Positions 49,546 through 60,379 of a DNA stretch of 64,000 nucleotides are shown here, in pieces. The DNA comes from Streptomyces sp. NBC_01217 (lineage in GTDB: Bacteria > Actinomycetota > Actinomycetes > Streptomycetales > Streptomycetaceae), in the NCBI RefSeq assembly GCF_035994185.1, contig NZ_CP108538.1:6115501-6179500 (forward strand), read 5' to 3'. Under the pieces are notes generated by a model. That model ran no database searches and had not been told where the DNA came from. It saw only the letters and a list, made by a program, of their open reading frames with translations. Each line of letters opens with the position of its first letter. Positions within the stretch are counted from its first letter, which is position 1. The position numbers and the translations under genes are program-made.

Positions 49546-50937
49546 ATGAGCCGATCCGCACACCCCGCCGGGCCCCGTCACGCCGATGCCATGACGGAGG
49601 GGCACTACACGGCCCCGCCCGCCGACCTCAACGCCCTGGACGAGAAGGTCTGGGCCCGTACCGTCACCCGCAACGAGGACGGCGCGGTCACCGTCGGCGG
49701 TATCGAAGTGACGCGGCTGGCCGAGGAGTTCGGCACCCCCGCCTACTTCCTGGACGAGAGCGACTTCCGGGCCCGCTGCCGGGCCTGGGCCGACGCCTTC
49801 GGGCGTGACGCCGATGTCTTCTACGCAGGGAAGGCCTTCCTGTCGCGCGCCGTCGTGCGCTGGCTCAAGGACGAGGGGCTCAACCTCGACGTCTGCTCCG
49901 GCGGCGAGCTGACCACCGCGCTCGACGCGGGAATGCCCGCCGAGCGCATCGCCTTCCACGGCAACAACAAGACCGTCGCGGAGATCGAGCGGGCGATCAC
50001 CGTCGGTGTCGGGCGGATCGTGCTCGACTCCTTCCAGGAGATCGCCCGGGTCGCGCACATCGCGCAGGCGCTCGGCAAGCGGCAGCGCGTACAGATCCGG
50101 GTGACCGTCGGCGTCGAGGCGCACACCCACGAGTTCATCGCCACCGCGCACGAGGACCAGAAGTTCGGCATCGCGCTCGCCGGGGGACAGGCCGCCGAGG
50201 CGGTGCGCAGGGCGCTCACCCTCGACGGGCTCGAACTCATCGGTATCCACTCGCACATCGGCTCGCAGATCTTCGACATGGCCGGCTTCGAGGTCTCCGC
50301 CCGGCGCGTGGTGCAGCTGCTCGCCGAGGTGCGTGACGAGCACGGCATCGAACTGCCCGAGATCGACCTGGGCGGCGGGCTGGGAATCGCCTACACCTCC
50401 GAGGACGACCCGCGCGAGCCGCACGAGATCGCCAAGGCGCTCGGCGACATCGTGACCCGCGAGTGCGAGGCCGCCGGGCTCGCCACCCCGCGGATCTCCG
50501 TCGAGCCGGGGCGCGCCATCGTCGGCCCCACCGCGTTCACGCTGTACGAGGTCGGCACCATCAAGCCCCTGGAGGGGCTGCGTACGTACGTCAGCGTCGA
50601 CGGCGGCATGTCGGACAACATCCGCACCGCGCTGTACGACGCCGAGTACAGCGTCGCGCTCGTCTCGCGCACCTCCGACGCCGAGCCGATGCTCGTACGC
50701 GTCGTCGGCAAGCACTGCGAGAGCGGTGACATCGTGGTCAAGGACGCGTTCCTGCCGTCCGACCTGGCCCCCGGCGATCTCATCGCCGTGCCCGCCACCG
50801 GCGCGTACTGCCGCTCCATGGCGAGCAACTACAACCACGCCCTGCGCCCGCCCGTCGTCGCCGTGCGCGACGGAGAGGCGCGAGTCATCGTCCGGCGCGA
50901 GACGGAGGAAGATCTCCTGCGACTCGATGTCGGCTGA
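49546..50937 (+). CDS. lysA: Diaminopimelate decarboxylase
   Basis: 463-aa PLP enzyme (alanine racemase-like barrel plus beta domain) that decarboxylates meso-diaminopimelate to lysine, the last step of lysine synthesis. PLP Lys96 is in VFYAGKAFLS. Other landmarks: LDVCSGGELTTAL, HSHIGSQIFD, GGGLGIAY, and VSVDGGMSDNIR, plus GAYCRSMASNYN near the C-terminus. A GAGAGAAG site precedes the ATG. It is the first of a lysA-hom-thrC-thrB block. Confidence 0.97.
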   Translation: MSRSAHPAGPRHADAMTEGHYTAPPADLNALDEKVWARTVTRNEDGAVTVGGIEVTRLAEEFGTPAYFLDESDFRARCRAWADAFGRDADVFYAGKAFLSRAVVRWLKDEGLNLDVCSGGELTTALDAGMPAERIAFHGNNKTVAEIERAITVGVGRIVLDSFQEIARVAHIAQALGKRQRVQIRVTVGVEAHTHEFIATAHEDQKFGIALAGGQAAEAVRRALTLDGLELIGIHSHIGSQIFDMAGFEVSARRVVQLLAEVRDEHGIELPEIDLGGGLGIAYTSEDDPREPHEIAKALGDIVTRECEAAGLATPRISVEPGRAIVGPTAFTLYEVGTIKPLEGLRTYVSVDGGMSDNIRTALYDAEYSVALVSRTSDAEPMLVRVVGKHCESGDIVVKDAFLPSDLAPGDLIAVPATGAYCRSMASNYNHALRPPVVAVRDGEARVIVRRETEEDLLRLDVG

Positions 50938-51033
50938 TGAAATAGATGTCTCAGGATCCGGACGAGTGACAGAAACGCCCGTCCGGTGAGTGAGACTGGT
51001 CCACACATCAGATGTACAAGGAAACGAGGTCGG

Positions 51034-52335
51034 ATGATGCGTACGCGTCCGCTGAAGGTGGCGCTGCTGGGCTGTGGAGTGGTCGGCTCAGAGGTGGCGC
51101 GCATCATGACGACGCACGCCGACGACCTCGCCGCGCGCATCGGCGCACCGGTCGAGCTCGCCGGTGTCGCCGTACGCCGGCCCTCCAAGGTGCGTGAGGG
51201 CGTCGACCCCGCACTGATCACCACCGATGCGACAGCCCTGGTCAAACGGGGCGACATCGACGTCGTCATCGAGGTCATCGGCGGCATCGAGCCCGCCCGT
51301 GCCCTCATCACCACCGCCTTCGAGCACGGCGCGAGCGTCGTCTCCGCCAACAAGGCGCTGCTCGCCGAGGACGGCGCCGCTCTGCACGCCGCCGCCGAGC
51401 AGTACGGCCGGGATCTCTACTACGAGGCCGCCGTGGCCGGTGCCATCCCGCTCGTACGGCCGCTGCGCGAGTCCCTCGCCGGTGACAAGGTCAACCGGGT
51501 CCTCGGCATCGTCAACGGCACGACCAACTTCATCCTCGACCGGATGGACACGAGCGGAGCCGGATACTCCGAGGCGCTCGACGAGGCCACCGCCCTCGGA
51601 TACGCCGAGGCCGACCCGACCGCCGACGTCGAGGGCTTCGACGCCGCCGCCAAGGCCGCGATCCTCGCCGGTATCGCCTTCCACACCCGGGTCAGGATCG
51701 GCGATGTGCACCGCGAGGGCATCACCGAGGTCACCGCCGCCGACATCGCCTCCGCCCGCCGCATGGGCTGCACCGTCAAGCTCCTCGCCATCTGCGAGCG
51801 CGCCGCCGACGGGCGGTCCGTCACCGCGCGCGTGCATCCGGCGATGATCCCGCTGAGCCACCCGCTGGCCTCCGTCCGCGAGGCGTACAACGCGGTCTTC
51901 ATCGAGGCCGACGCGGCTGGACAGCTCATGTTCTACGGCCCCGGCGCCGGTGGCTCGCCGACCGCGTCCGCGGTCCTCGGCGACCTGGTCGCGGTCTGCC
52001 GCAACAAGCTCAACGAGGCCACCGGTCCCGGTGAGTCCGCGTACACGCGCCTGCCGGTCAGTCCCATGGGCGAGGTCGTCACGCGGTACCACATCAGCCT
52101 CGACGTGGCCGACAAGCCTGGCGTACTCGCCCAGGTCGCGACGGTCTTCGCCGAACAGGGCGTATCCATCGATACGGTACGTCAGCAGGGCCGACCGGAC
52201 GGAGGCGGCGAGGCATCTCTCGTCGTCGTCACCCACCGCGCGCCCGACGCCGCCCTCTCGGCGACCGTCGAAGCGCTGCGCAAGCTCGACACCGTGCGCG
52301 GTGTCGCCAGCATCATGCGTGTTGAAGGGGAGTAA
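51034..52335 (+). CDS. hom: Homoserine dehydrogenase
   Basis: 433-aa NAD(P)-dependent enzyme reducing aspartate semialdehyde to homoserine. N-terminal Rossmann VALLGCGVVGSEVA, then SVVSANKALLAEDG, the catalytic region YEAAVAGAIPLVRPL and EADPTADVEGFDAAAKAAIL, and a C-terminal ACT domain (KPGVLAQVATVFAEQGVSID) for threonine feedback. ATG 51034 is preferred because GAGGTCGG lies just upstream. It is followed by thrC after 6 nt, so the two are co-transcribed. Confidence 0.97.
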   Translation: MMRTRPLKVALLGCGVVGSEVARIMTTHADDLAARIGAPVELAGVAVRRPSKVREGVDPALITTDATALVKRGDIDVVIEVIGGIEPARALITTAFEHGASVVSANKALLAEDGAALHAAAEQYGRDLYYEAAVAGAIPLVRPLRESLAGDKVNRVLGIVNGTTNFILDRMDTSGAGYSEALDEATALGYAEADPTADVEGFDAAAKAAILAGIAFHTRVRIGDVHREGITEVTAADIASARRMGCTVKLLAICERAADGRSVTARVHPAMIPLSHPLASVREAYNAVFIEADAAGQLMFYGPGAGGSPTASAVLGDLVAVCRNKLNEATGPGESAYTRLPVSPMGEVVTRYHISLDVADKPGVLAQVATVFAEQGVSIDTVRQQGRPDGGGEASLVVVTHRAPDAALSATVEALRKLDTVRGVASIMRVEGE

Positions 52336-52341
52336 GGACCC

Positions 52342-53412
52342 ATGACCAGCAAGGGCACCCACCAGTGGCGCGGCATCATCGAGGAGTACCGGGACCGCCT
52401 TCCGGTCACGAGCGCGACGCCCGTCGTCACGCTTCGTGAGGGCGGCACGCCGCTCGTCCCCGCTCAGGTCCTCTCCGAGCGCACGGGCTGCGAGGTGCAC
52501 CTCAAGGTGGAGGGCGCCAACCCCACCGGGTCCTTCAAGGACCGCGGAATGACGATGGCGATCAGCCGGGCCAAGGAGGAGGGCGCACAGGCCGTCATCT
52601 GTGCCTCCACCGGCAACACCTCCGCCTCCGCCGCCGCGTACGCGGTGCGGGCCGGCATGGTCTGCGCCGTCCTCGTACCGCAGGGCAAGATCGCGCTCGG
52701 CAAGATGGGTCAGGCGCTCGTGCACGGCGCCAAGATCCTCCAGGTCGACGGCAATTTCGACGACTGCCTGACGCTGGCCCGCTCGCTCTCGGACAACTAC
52801 CCGGTGGCGCTGGTCAATTCGGTCAATCCGGTCCGTATCGAGGGCCAGAAGACCGCCGCGTTCGAAATCGTCGACGCGCTCGGCGACGCCCCGGACATCC
52901 ATGTCCTCCCGGTCGGCAACGCGGGCAACATCACCGCGTACTGGAAGGGATACAAGGAGTACGCGGGCGACGGCATGTCCACGCACACCCCGCGCATGTG
53001 GGGCTTCCAGGCGTCCGGCTCCGCGCCCATCGTCCGCGGTGAGATCGTCAAGGACCCGTCGACCATCGCCACCGCGATCCGGATCGGCAACCCGGCCTCC
53101 TGGCAGTACGCGCTGAACGCCAAGGACGAATCGGGCGGTTTCATCGATGAGGTGACGGACCGCCAGATCCTGGCCGCCTACCGGCTGTTGGCCTCCCAGG
53201 AGGGCGTCTTCGTGGAGCCCGCGTCGGCCGCGTCCGTCGCCGGTCTGCTGAAGGCCGCCGAGGAGGGCAAGGTCGACCCGGGCCAGAAGATCGTCTGCAC
53301 GGTCACCGGCAACGGGCTCAAGGACCCCGACTGGGCCGTCGCGGGCGCCCCGCAGCCGGTCACGGTCCCGGTCGACGCGGTCACGGCAGCGGAGAAGCTG
53401 GGCCTCGCGTAA
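52342..53412 (+). CDS. thrC: Threonine synthase
   Basis: 356-aa fold-type II PLP enzyme that converts O-phosphohomoserine to threonine. PLP Lys66 is in [13 protein letters not shown]; phosphate-binding [14 protein letters not shown] and the C-terminal [10 protein letters not shown] are also typical. An AAGGA site precedes the ATG. It is co-transcribed with hom. A 457-bp gap with repeats follows before thrB. Confidence 0.97.
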   Translation: MTSKGTHQWRGIIEEYRDRLPVTSATPVVTLREGGTPLVPAQVLSERTGCEVHLKVEGANPTGSFKDRGMTMAISRAKEEGAQAVICASTGNTSASAAAYAVRAGMVCAVLVPQGKIALGKMGQALVHGAKILQVDGNFDDCLTLARSLSDNYPVALVNSVNPVRIEGQKTAAFEIVDALGDAPDIHVLPVGNAGNITAYWKGYKEYAGDGMSTHTPRMWGFQASGSAPIVRGEIVKDPSTIATAIRIGNPASWQYALNAKDESGGFIDEVTDRQILAAYRLLASQEGVFVEPASAASVAGLLKAAEEGKVDPGQKIVCTVTGNGLKDPDWAVAGAPQPVTVPVDAVTAAEKLGLA

Positions 53413-53470
53413 GGGCCGCCCAGGAGTGCGGGACCGGCCGGTAGCAATATTGCTCGCCGCCGGCCGGAAG

Positions 53471-53539
53471 CCCGCTCGCCCGACGACGAGAACCCCGCTC
53501 GCCCGACGACGAGAACCCCGCTCGCCCCCCGACGAGAAC
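53471..53539. repeat. 23-bp tandem repeat between thrC and thrB
   Basis: Three head-to-tail units of CCCGCTCGCCCGACGACGAG plus AAC (53471-53493, 53494-53516, 53517-53539); units 1 and 2 are identical and unit 3 differs at two positions. A further degenerate unit may follow. No coding meaning is evident; it could vary in length between strains. Confidence 0.85.
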
Positions 53540-53869
53540 CCGGCTCCGCTGCCGGCAGGAGCCCCGCGCGCCGGCGGTGGCGACCCGGCTCACCTGTCGG
53601 TAAGAACCCAGCTCAACCGCCCCTTTTCGGGGCGGAGAGCGCATAGGAGGCGGGCGACACGCATCGTGCGCCTCCTGTGCGCCCTATGTCGCCACAGAAC
53701 CTTCCTTCGATAAGCTGTACCCAACCCGCCCCGCCGCATCTGCCGCGTGGGAAGGGCCGTTGTGGCCGTCGGTTTCCCCGGAATCCCACTCCCCGCCGCC
53801 ACGACCTCCGCCAGTATCGAAAAACCGCTTCACCACCCCCGCTGCCTCACAAGGAGAGTCCTCCAACCG
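53540..53869 (+). promoter_or_regulatory. thrB leader and promoter region
   Basis: AGGAGGCG (53645-53652) pairs with CGCCTCCT (53669-53676) as a hairpin. A -10-like TAAGCT at 53711-53716 lies about 155 bp before thrB, so thrB may be transcribed on its own. No known riboswitch or attenuator peptide was recognised. Confidence 0.4.
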
Positions 53870-54787
53870 ATGGCCGGTCCCGCCTTCCGAGCCGCCGCCG
53901 TCCGGGTGCGCGTCCCCGCGACCAGCGCCAACCTGGGCCCGGGTTTCGACGCCTTCGGCCTGTCGTTGGGGCTGTACGACGACGTCGTCGTCCGCGTGGC
54001 CGACTCCGGGCTGCACATCGACATCGCCGGTGAGGGCGCGGACACGCTGCCCCGCGACGAGAACCACCTCCTCGTACGCTCCCTGCGCACGGCCTTCGAC
54101 CTGCTGGGCGGACAGCCCCGCGGCCTGGAGATCGTCTGCGCCAACCGCATCCCGCACGGGCGCGGCCTCGGCTCCTCCTCCGCCGCCATCTGCGCCGGCA
54201 TCGTCGCCGCCCGAGCCGTGACGACCGGGGGTGACGCCCGGCTCGACGACGCCGCGCTGCTGGAGCTCGCCACCGAGATCGAGGGCCACCCCGACAATGT
54301 CGCGGCCTGTCTGCTCGGCGGGTTCACCCTTGCCTGGATGGACGGCGGATCGGCCCGTGCGATCAGGATGAATCCCGCAGATTCCATCGTTCCGGTGGTT
54401 TTCGTCCCCGGCAAGCCGGTCCTGACCGAGACCGCCCGCGGCCTCCTGCCGCGCACGGTCCCGCATGTGGACGCCGCCTTCAACGCAGGACGTGCCGCGC
54501 TCCTCGTCGAGGCCCTGACCAGACGCCCCGAGCTGCTGCTCACCGCCACCGAGGACCGGCTGCACCAGGAGTACCGCGCCCCGGCGATGCCGCGGAGCGT
54601 GGAGCTCGTGAACCGACTGCGCGCCGACGGCGTGCCCGCAGTCATCTCCGGTGCCGGGCCGACCGTGCTCGCACTGGCCGAGGACGGTGCGGCCGACAAG
54701 GTCGCACAGCTGGCGGGTGAGGGATGGGCGGCCAACCGCCTCGCTCTCGACGCCCCGGGTGCGAGTGTGCTGCCGCTCGCCCCGTAG
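53870..54787 (+). CDS. thrB: Homoserine kinase
   Basis: 305-aa GHMP-family kinase making O-phosphohomoserine for threonine. N-terminal VPATSANLGPGFDAFGLSL, ATP-binding PHGRGLGSSSAAICAGI, and C-terminal ISGAGPTVLAL are diagnostic. AAGGAGAG lies upstream of ATG 53870, 13 nt away, which is long; upstream in-frame codons do not resemble ThrB. It completes the threonine branch with hom and thrC but is separated by a 457-bp gap with its own promoter-like elements. Confidence 0.95.
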   Translation: MAGPAFRAAAVRVRVPATSANLGPGFDAFGLSLGLYDDVVVRVADSGLHIDIAGEGADTLPRDENHLLVRSLRTAFDLLGGQPRGLEIVCANRIPHGRGLGSSSAAICAGIVAARAVTTGGDARLDDAALLELATEIEGHPDNVAACLLGGFTLAWMDGGSARAIRMNPADSIVPVVFVPGKPVLTETARGLLPRTVPHVDAAFNAGRAALLVEALTRRPELLLTATEDRLHQEYRAPAMPRSVELVNRLRADGVPAVISGAGPTVLALAEDGAADKVAQLAGEGWAANRLALDAPGASVLPLAP

Positions 54788-55172
54788 GCGAGAAGTGATT
54801 GCCGGTGAGTGAGAGGGGGAATGTTTGTTGGAGCCGGTAGTGTTAACCTCAAGTCTGCAACCGACGTCTATGTGGCGCGTTGCTTAGTGTCCCTTTCCGG
54901 GACCACCAATTCTTCCGGGAGCCTCCCCAACTGCCTGAGCAGCCTGCCTGAGCAGTTTCGTGCACGCTCCGGAACCGGCACGACACCCCTCGCTGGTCCA
55001 GGAGTGGGCCGAGCAGGGGGTTGCTCGCGCCGGACCCTTGCACACCTTCATCTCTCCGCCGTACCCGGCGGACCACCGCCCCGGCACGGTCCGCAAGAAA
55101 AAGACCGCAGTCGGACAGCACAACCGGTCGCCGAGCCAGAAGGCCGACGTCCGCTCCAGGGAAGGACCCTTC
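54788..55172 (+). promoter_or_regulatory. rho leader region
   Basis: 385 bp between thrB and rho without a supported gene. A -10-like TAGTGT at 54838-54843 suggests a long 5' UTR. Autoregulation of rho by its leader is known in other bacteria; no attenuator was proven here. Confidence 0.35.
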
Positions 55173-57212
55173 GTGAGCGACACCACCGATCTGATGGGCG
55201 TGACTGCCGACAAGAGCGTCGACAGCGCTGCGCCCGCCGAAGGTGCTGCCACTGGCACCACCGCACGGCGCCGCCGCTCCGGCACCGGCCTTGACGGCAT
55301 GGTCCTGGCCGAGCTGCAGCAGGTCGCGTCCGGCCTCGGCATCAAGGGCACTGCGCGGATGCGCAAGGGCCAGCTGATCGAGGCCATCAAGGAGGCGCAG
55401 GCCGGTAGCTCCGCCGCGCCCAAGGCCGCCGCACCCGCCGCGGATGCCGAGACCAAGCCGAAGCGCCGTGCCACCTCCAAGACGCGCACGGGGGACGAGT
55501 CCGCCGCCGCGCCCGCCGAGAAGGCGACGGCCCAGCAGCAGATCGACATCCCCGGCCAGCCGGCCAGCGACGACCAGCCCACGGGCGAGCGCCGTCGGCG
55601 CCGTGCGACCGCTCAGGCGGGCAGCCCGGAGACCAAGGCGGAGAGCAAGTCTGCCGAGGACCGGACGCAGGCCGAGCCGCAGAGCGACGACCGCGCCGAA
55701 GCCAAGGCCGAGGCCGCCGTGGACACGGCCGAGGGCCGCCGGGGTGAGCGCCAGGACCGCGGTCAGCGCGGCGACCGGGCCGACCGCCAGGAGCGTGGCG
55801 AGCGCGGGGAGCGCGGGGAGCGCCGCGACCGTCAGCGCGACCGCCGTGGCAAGGGCGACGAGCAGGGCAGTGGCCAGGGCCAGCAGCGCCAGGGGCAGGG
55901 CCAGGGCCAGCAGCAGCGCCAGGGCCCGCAGGGCGGCGGCGGCCCGCAGGACGACGGTTACGACGACGAGGCGGGCGGCCGTCGCGGTCGTCGCGGCCGC
56001 TACCGTGACCGCCGTGGCCGCCGTGGGCGCGAGGACTTCGCGAGTGACGCGCCGCCGGTCACCGACGACGACGTCCTGATCCCCGTCGCGGGCATCCTGG
56101 ACATCCTCGACAACTACGCGTTCATCCGGACCTCCGGCTACCTGCCGGGCCCGAACGACGTGTACGTGTCGCTGGCCCAGGTCCGCAAGAACGGCCTGCG
56201 CAAGGGTGACCACGTCACCGGTGCGGTGCGCCAGCCCAAGGACGGCGAGCGCCGCGAGAAGTTCAACGCGCTGGTCCGCCTCGACTCGGTCAACGGCATG
56301 GCGCCCGAAACCGGCCGCGGTCGCCCGGAGTTCCAGAAGCTGACCCCGCTCTACCCGCAGGACCGGCTCCGCCTGGAGACCGACTCCAACGTCCTGACGA
56401 CGCGGATCATCGACCTGGTCGCACCGATCGGCAAGGGCCAGCGAGGCCTGATCGTGGCCCCGCCGAAGACCGGCAAGACCATGATCCTGCAGTCGATCGC
56501 CAACGCGATCACGGTCAACAGCCCCGAGTGCCACCTGATGGTCGTCCTGGTCGACGAGCGTCCGGAAGAGGTCACCGACATGCAGCGGTCGGTGAAGGGC
56601 GAGGTCATCTCCTCGACCTTCGACCGTCCCGCCGAGGACCACACCACCGTCGCCGAGCTGGCCATCGAGCGCGCCAAGCGTCTCGTCGAGCTGGGTCACG
56701 ACGTGGTCGTCCTGCTGGACTCCATCACCCGTCTCGGCCGTGCGTACAACCTCGCGGCCCCCGCCTCCGGCCGCATCCTGTCCGGTGGTGTCGACTCGAC
56801 CGCGCTCTACCCGCCGAAGCGCTTCTTCGGTGCCGCGCGCAACATCGAGGACGGCGGTTCGCTGACCATCCTGGCCACCGCGCTCGTCGAGACCGGCTCG
56901 CGCATGGACGAGGTGATCTTCGAGGAGTTCAAGGGCACCGGCAACATGGAGCTCAGGCTCGACCGGAAGCTCTCGGACAAGCGCATCTTCCCGGCGGTGG
57001 ACGTCGACGCGTCCAGCACCCGTAAGGAAGAAATCCTGCTCGGCAGCGACGAGTTGGCCATTGTCTGGAAGCTGCGCCGGGTGCTGCACGCGCTCGACCA
57101 GCAGCAGGCGATCGAACTCCTCCTGGACCGGATGAAGAAGACCCAGTCCAACGCGGAGTTCCTGCTCCAGATCCAGAAGACGACGCCCGCCACGGGCAAC
57201 GGCAACGACTGA
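55173..57212 (+). CDS. rho: Transcription termination factor Rho
   Basis: 679-aa hexameric RNA-dependent ATPase. The N-terminal Rho-N helices (MVLAELQQVASGLGIKGTAR) are followed by a roughly 230-residue insertion rich in E, A, R, G and Q (repeats such as RGERGERGERR and GQGQGQQQRQ), typical of high-GC actinobacteria and able to bind RNA. The cold-shock-like RNA-binding fold and the ATPase core follow: GQRGLIVAPPKTGKT with Lys435, VVLVDERPEEVTDM, and GRAYNLAAPASGRILSGGVD. GTG 55173 has GGAAGGA about 7 nt upstream. A strong hairpin terminator follows. Confidence 0.96.
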   Translation: MSDTTDLMGVTADKSVDSAAPAEGAATGTTARRRRSGTGLDGMVLAELQQVASGLGIKGTARMRKGQLIEAIKEAQAGSSAAPKAAAPAADAETKPKRRATSKTRTGDESAAAPAEKATAQQQIDIPGQPASDDQPTGERRRRRATAQAGSPETKAESKSAEDRTQAEPQSDDRAEAKAEAAVDTAEGRRGERQDRGQRGDRADRQERGERGERGERRDRQRDRRGKGDEQGSGQGQQRQGQGQGQQQRQGPQGGGGPQDDGYDDEAGGRRGRRGRYRDRRGRRGREDFASDAPPVTDDDVLIPVAGILDILDNYAFIRTSGYLPGPNDVYVSLAQVRKNGLRKGDHVTGAVRQPKDGERREKFNALVRLDSVNGMAPETGRGRPEFQKLTPLYPQDRLRLETDSNVLTTRIIDLVAPIGKGQRGLIVAPPKTGKTMILQSIANAITVNSPECHLMVVLVDERPEEVTDMQRSVKGEVISSTFDRPAEDHTTVAELAIERAKRLVELGHDVVVLLDSITRLGRAYNLAAPASGRILSGGVDSTALYPPKRFFGAARNIEDGGSLTILATALVETGSRMDEVIFEEFKGTGNMELRLDRKLSDKRIFPAVDVDASSTRKEEILLGSDELAIVWKLRRVLHALDQQQAIELLLDRMKKTQSNAEFLLQIQKTTPATGNGND

Positions 57213-57235
57213 CGCCGTATCCCGACCGGCTGGAT

Positions 57236-57279
57236 CACAGGGCCGCCCCCGTCACTGATGCGACGGGGGCGGCCCTGTG
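57236..57279 (+). terminator. Hairpin terminator after rho
   Basis: An 18-bp perfect GC-rich stem (57236-57253 and 57262-57279) with an 8-nt loop lies 24 bp past the rho stop. Confidence 0.8.
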
Positions 57280-57609
57280 TCGTCCGGCCGTGAGTTTGTG
57301 GCGCAGTCGATTCGGGCCTTTCCCCCCGATCCGAGACCTTCGCCACACGAGTGGCGCGGGAACAGGGGCCGCCACGATGTCTGTACGGGACAAGAAACCG
57401 CAGGTGAGCGCGGAATCACCAGCTGTTGACCGAAGTCAAGCGTCCCCTTCGTCCTCACCCGGACGCGACAGACCGTTGTGCAACCCTTCTTGGTATCGAG
57501 ACGTCGTACGAGTCGCATGAAGTGGCGGCAAGTCACCACAAGCGACGAATCAGTGCCCGCACACCGCTGCAGGGGGTAGCCGGGAGAAGCTGACGACCGA
57601 AGGAGAGGC
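57280..57609. other. Intergenic region before the LCP gene
   Basis: No supported gene; a short plus-strand frame at 57290-57520 lacks a ribosome site or recognisable features. The region probably holds the LCP promoter. Confidence 0.4.
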
Positions 57610-58713
57610 ATGACCGAGCAGAGCGGGAGCGGCGGCCGAATACGCGCCACCGGCAAACGCCGGAAGAAGCCTTCCCGTCGCCGCAGGGCGACGGTGACAG
57701 CCGCCTGGGTCCTGGCAGGCGCGGTCGTCGTCGGCGGCGGCGGCCTCGGATACGCGTACTTCAAGCTCAACGGCAATCTCAAGGCCGTCGACATCAACGC
57801 GACGCTCGGCAAGAACCGCCCCGGCAACGTCGACAACGGCTCCGAGGACATCCTGGTGCTCGGCTCGGACTCCCGCTCCGGCGCGAATTCGAAGTACGGC
57901 GCCGACGAGGGCACGGCCCGCTCCGACACGGCGATGGTCGTGCACATCAACAAGGGCCACAGGAGCGCCTCCGTCGTCTCCATCCCGCGCGACACCCTGG
58001 TCACCCGCCCCGACTGCACCAGCGACACCACGGGCCAGGCCGTCGCGGGCCGGCAGCGCGCGATGTTCAACACGGCGTACGAGGTCGGCGGGCCGGCCTG
58101 CGCGGTCAAGACCGTCGAGTCCATGTCCGGCATCCGCATGGACCACTACCTCGAAGTCGACTTCACCGGATTCAAGAAGCTCATCGACGAGCTGGGCGGC
58201 GTGAAGATCACCACCACCGAGGCGATCAACGACTCCAAGAGCCATCTGAATCTCGAACCCGGCACCCACACCCTGGACGGCGAGCAGTCGCTGGGCCTCG
58301 TCCGCACCCGCAAGAGCGTCGGCGACGGCAGCGACCTCGGCCGCATCCAGCTCCAGCAGGCGTTCATCAAGGCGCTGATGGAACAGGCCAGGAGCGTCGG
58401 TGTGTTCTCCAGCCCGAAGACCCTCTTCGGCCTCGCGGACACGGCGACGAAGGCCATCACCACCGACTCCGACCTGGGTTCGGTCACACAACTCACGAGC
58501 TTCGCGAACGGCCTCAAGGGGCTCGGCTCGAAGAACGTCCACATGGTCACCCTGCCCGTGCAGTACGACCCCGCCGACCCCAACCGCGTCGTACCGCTGG
58601 AGGAGTCCGCACAGCAGGTGTGGACGGCGCTCAAGCACGACCGGGCCATCCCCGCCTCCGCCACCGAGAAGTCGGCGGGCGACAAGGGCGTCGCGGGCAG
58701 CGTCCTGCGGTGA
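57610..58713 (+). CDS. LytR-CpsA-Psr (LCP) family cell-wall glycopolymer transferase
   Basis: 367-aa membrane protein that attaches wall glycopolymers to peptidoglycan. A basic N-terminus (KRRKKPSRRRR) and one TM (ATVTAAWVLAGAVVVGGGGL) precede the LCP domain with conserved Arg/Asp residues: ILVLGSDSRSG, ARSDTAMVVHINK, VVSIPRDTLVTRPDC, and LVRTRKSVGDGSDLGRIQLQ. It acts outside the membrane on pyrophosphate-linked polymer. AAGGAGAG precedes the ATG. Its promoter is probably in the 330-bp gap upstream. Confidence 0.93.
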   Translation: MTEQSGSGGRIRATGKRRKKPSRRRRATVTAAWVLAGAVVVGGGGLGYAYFKLNGNLKAVDINATLGKNRPGNVDNGSEDILVLGSDSRSGANSKYGADEGTARSDTAMVVHINKGHRSASVVSIPRDTLVTRPDCTSDTTGQAVAGRQRAMFNTAYEVGGPACAVKTVESMSGIRMDHYLEVDFTGFKKLIDELGGVKITTTEAINDSKSHLNLEPGTHTLDGEQSLGLVRTRKSVGDGSDLGRIQLQQAFIKALMEQARSVGVFSSPKTLFGLADTATKAITTDSDLGSVTQLTSFANGLKGLGSKNVHMVTLPVQYDPADPNRVVPLEESAQQVWTALKHDRAIPASATEKSAGDKGVAGSVLR

Positions 58714-58855
58714 CCGGCCGGGCCGGGAATAGCTGCGGCCCGCCCCCGGTTTTGGGAGATGCGGCCGGTCCTGGCAGACTGGTACGTCGGCCCCGGTTCA
58801 CGGACGCGCAATCCGCGCGTACGACCCGGCGCCCTCCCGAACCTAGGAGAAACCC

Positions 58856-59080
58856 TTGAAGCGCGACATCCACCCCGAGTACGTCGAGACGCAGGTCAGC
58901 TGCACCTGTGGCGCGTCGTTCACGACCCGGAGCACCATCGACGGCGGCAACATCCGCGCCGACGTCTGCTCCGAGTGCCACCCGTTCTACACGGGCAAGC
59001 AGAAGATCCTCGACACCGGTGGCCGCGTGGCCCGCTTCGAGGCCCGCTTCGGCAAGGCTGCCGGCTCCGTCAGCAAGTAG
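58856..59080 (+). CDS. rpmE: Ribosomal protein L31 (zinc type)
   Basis: 74-aa large-subunit protein starting with [23 protein letters not shown], with Cys residues in SCTCG and VCSECHPFY forming the zinc site (C+ form). Zn-containing L31 usually has a Cys-less paralogue elsewhere in Streptomyces, controlled by Zur. GGAG lies 7 nt before the TTG. A clear intrinsic terminator follows. Confidence 0.97.
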   Translation: MKRDIHPEYVETQVSCTCGASFTTRSTIDGGNIRADVCSECHPFYTGKQKILDTGGRVARFEARFGKAAGSVSK

Positions 59081-59090
59081 CGAGCCACTG

Positions 59091-59141
59091 CGCCGGTTCT
59101 CGGCGCCCTCTTCCCGGGGGCGCCGAGGCCGGCGTTTTTTT
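59091..59141 (+). terminator. Intrinsic terminator after rpmE
   Basis: CTCGGCGCCC (59099-59108) pairs with GGGCGCCGAG (59118-59127), extended by GCCGG/CCGGC, followed by seven T residues (59135-59141). A textbook rho-independent terminator, uncommon in this window. Confidence 0.92.
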
Positions 59142-59235
59142 CCGGTCCGGGGTACGGACCGTCCCCGCACCCGGGCCCGGACAGCGGCACGCCGTCCAGC
59201 AGGCACGTATGAGTGAAGAAACCAGGAGCCCGAAG

Positions 59236-60312
<1,077 letters not shown>

Positions 60313-60379
60313 GACGCCGCACGAGAACGCCGCACCAGACAGAGCCCGCCCCGCCCGTGACCCCGTACGGAGAACCGCG

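Noticed and set aside
53471..53539. CRISPR array
   Set aside because: The units are directly adjacent with no spacers, and no cas gene is nearby.
57290..57520. 76-aa gene between rho and the LCP gene
   Set aside because: No ribosome site, disordered composition, and it overlaps the expected promoter region.
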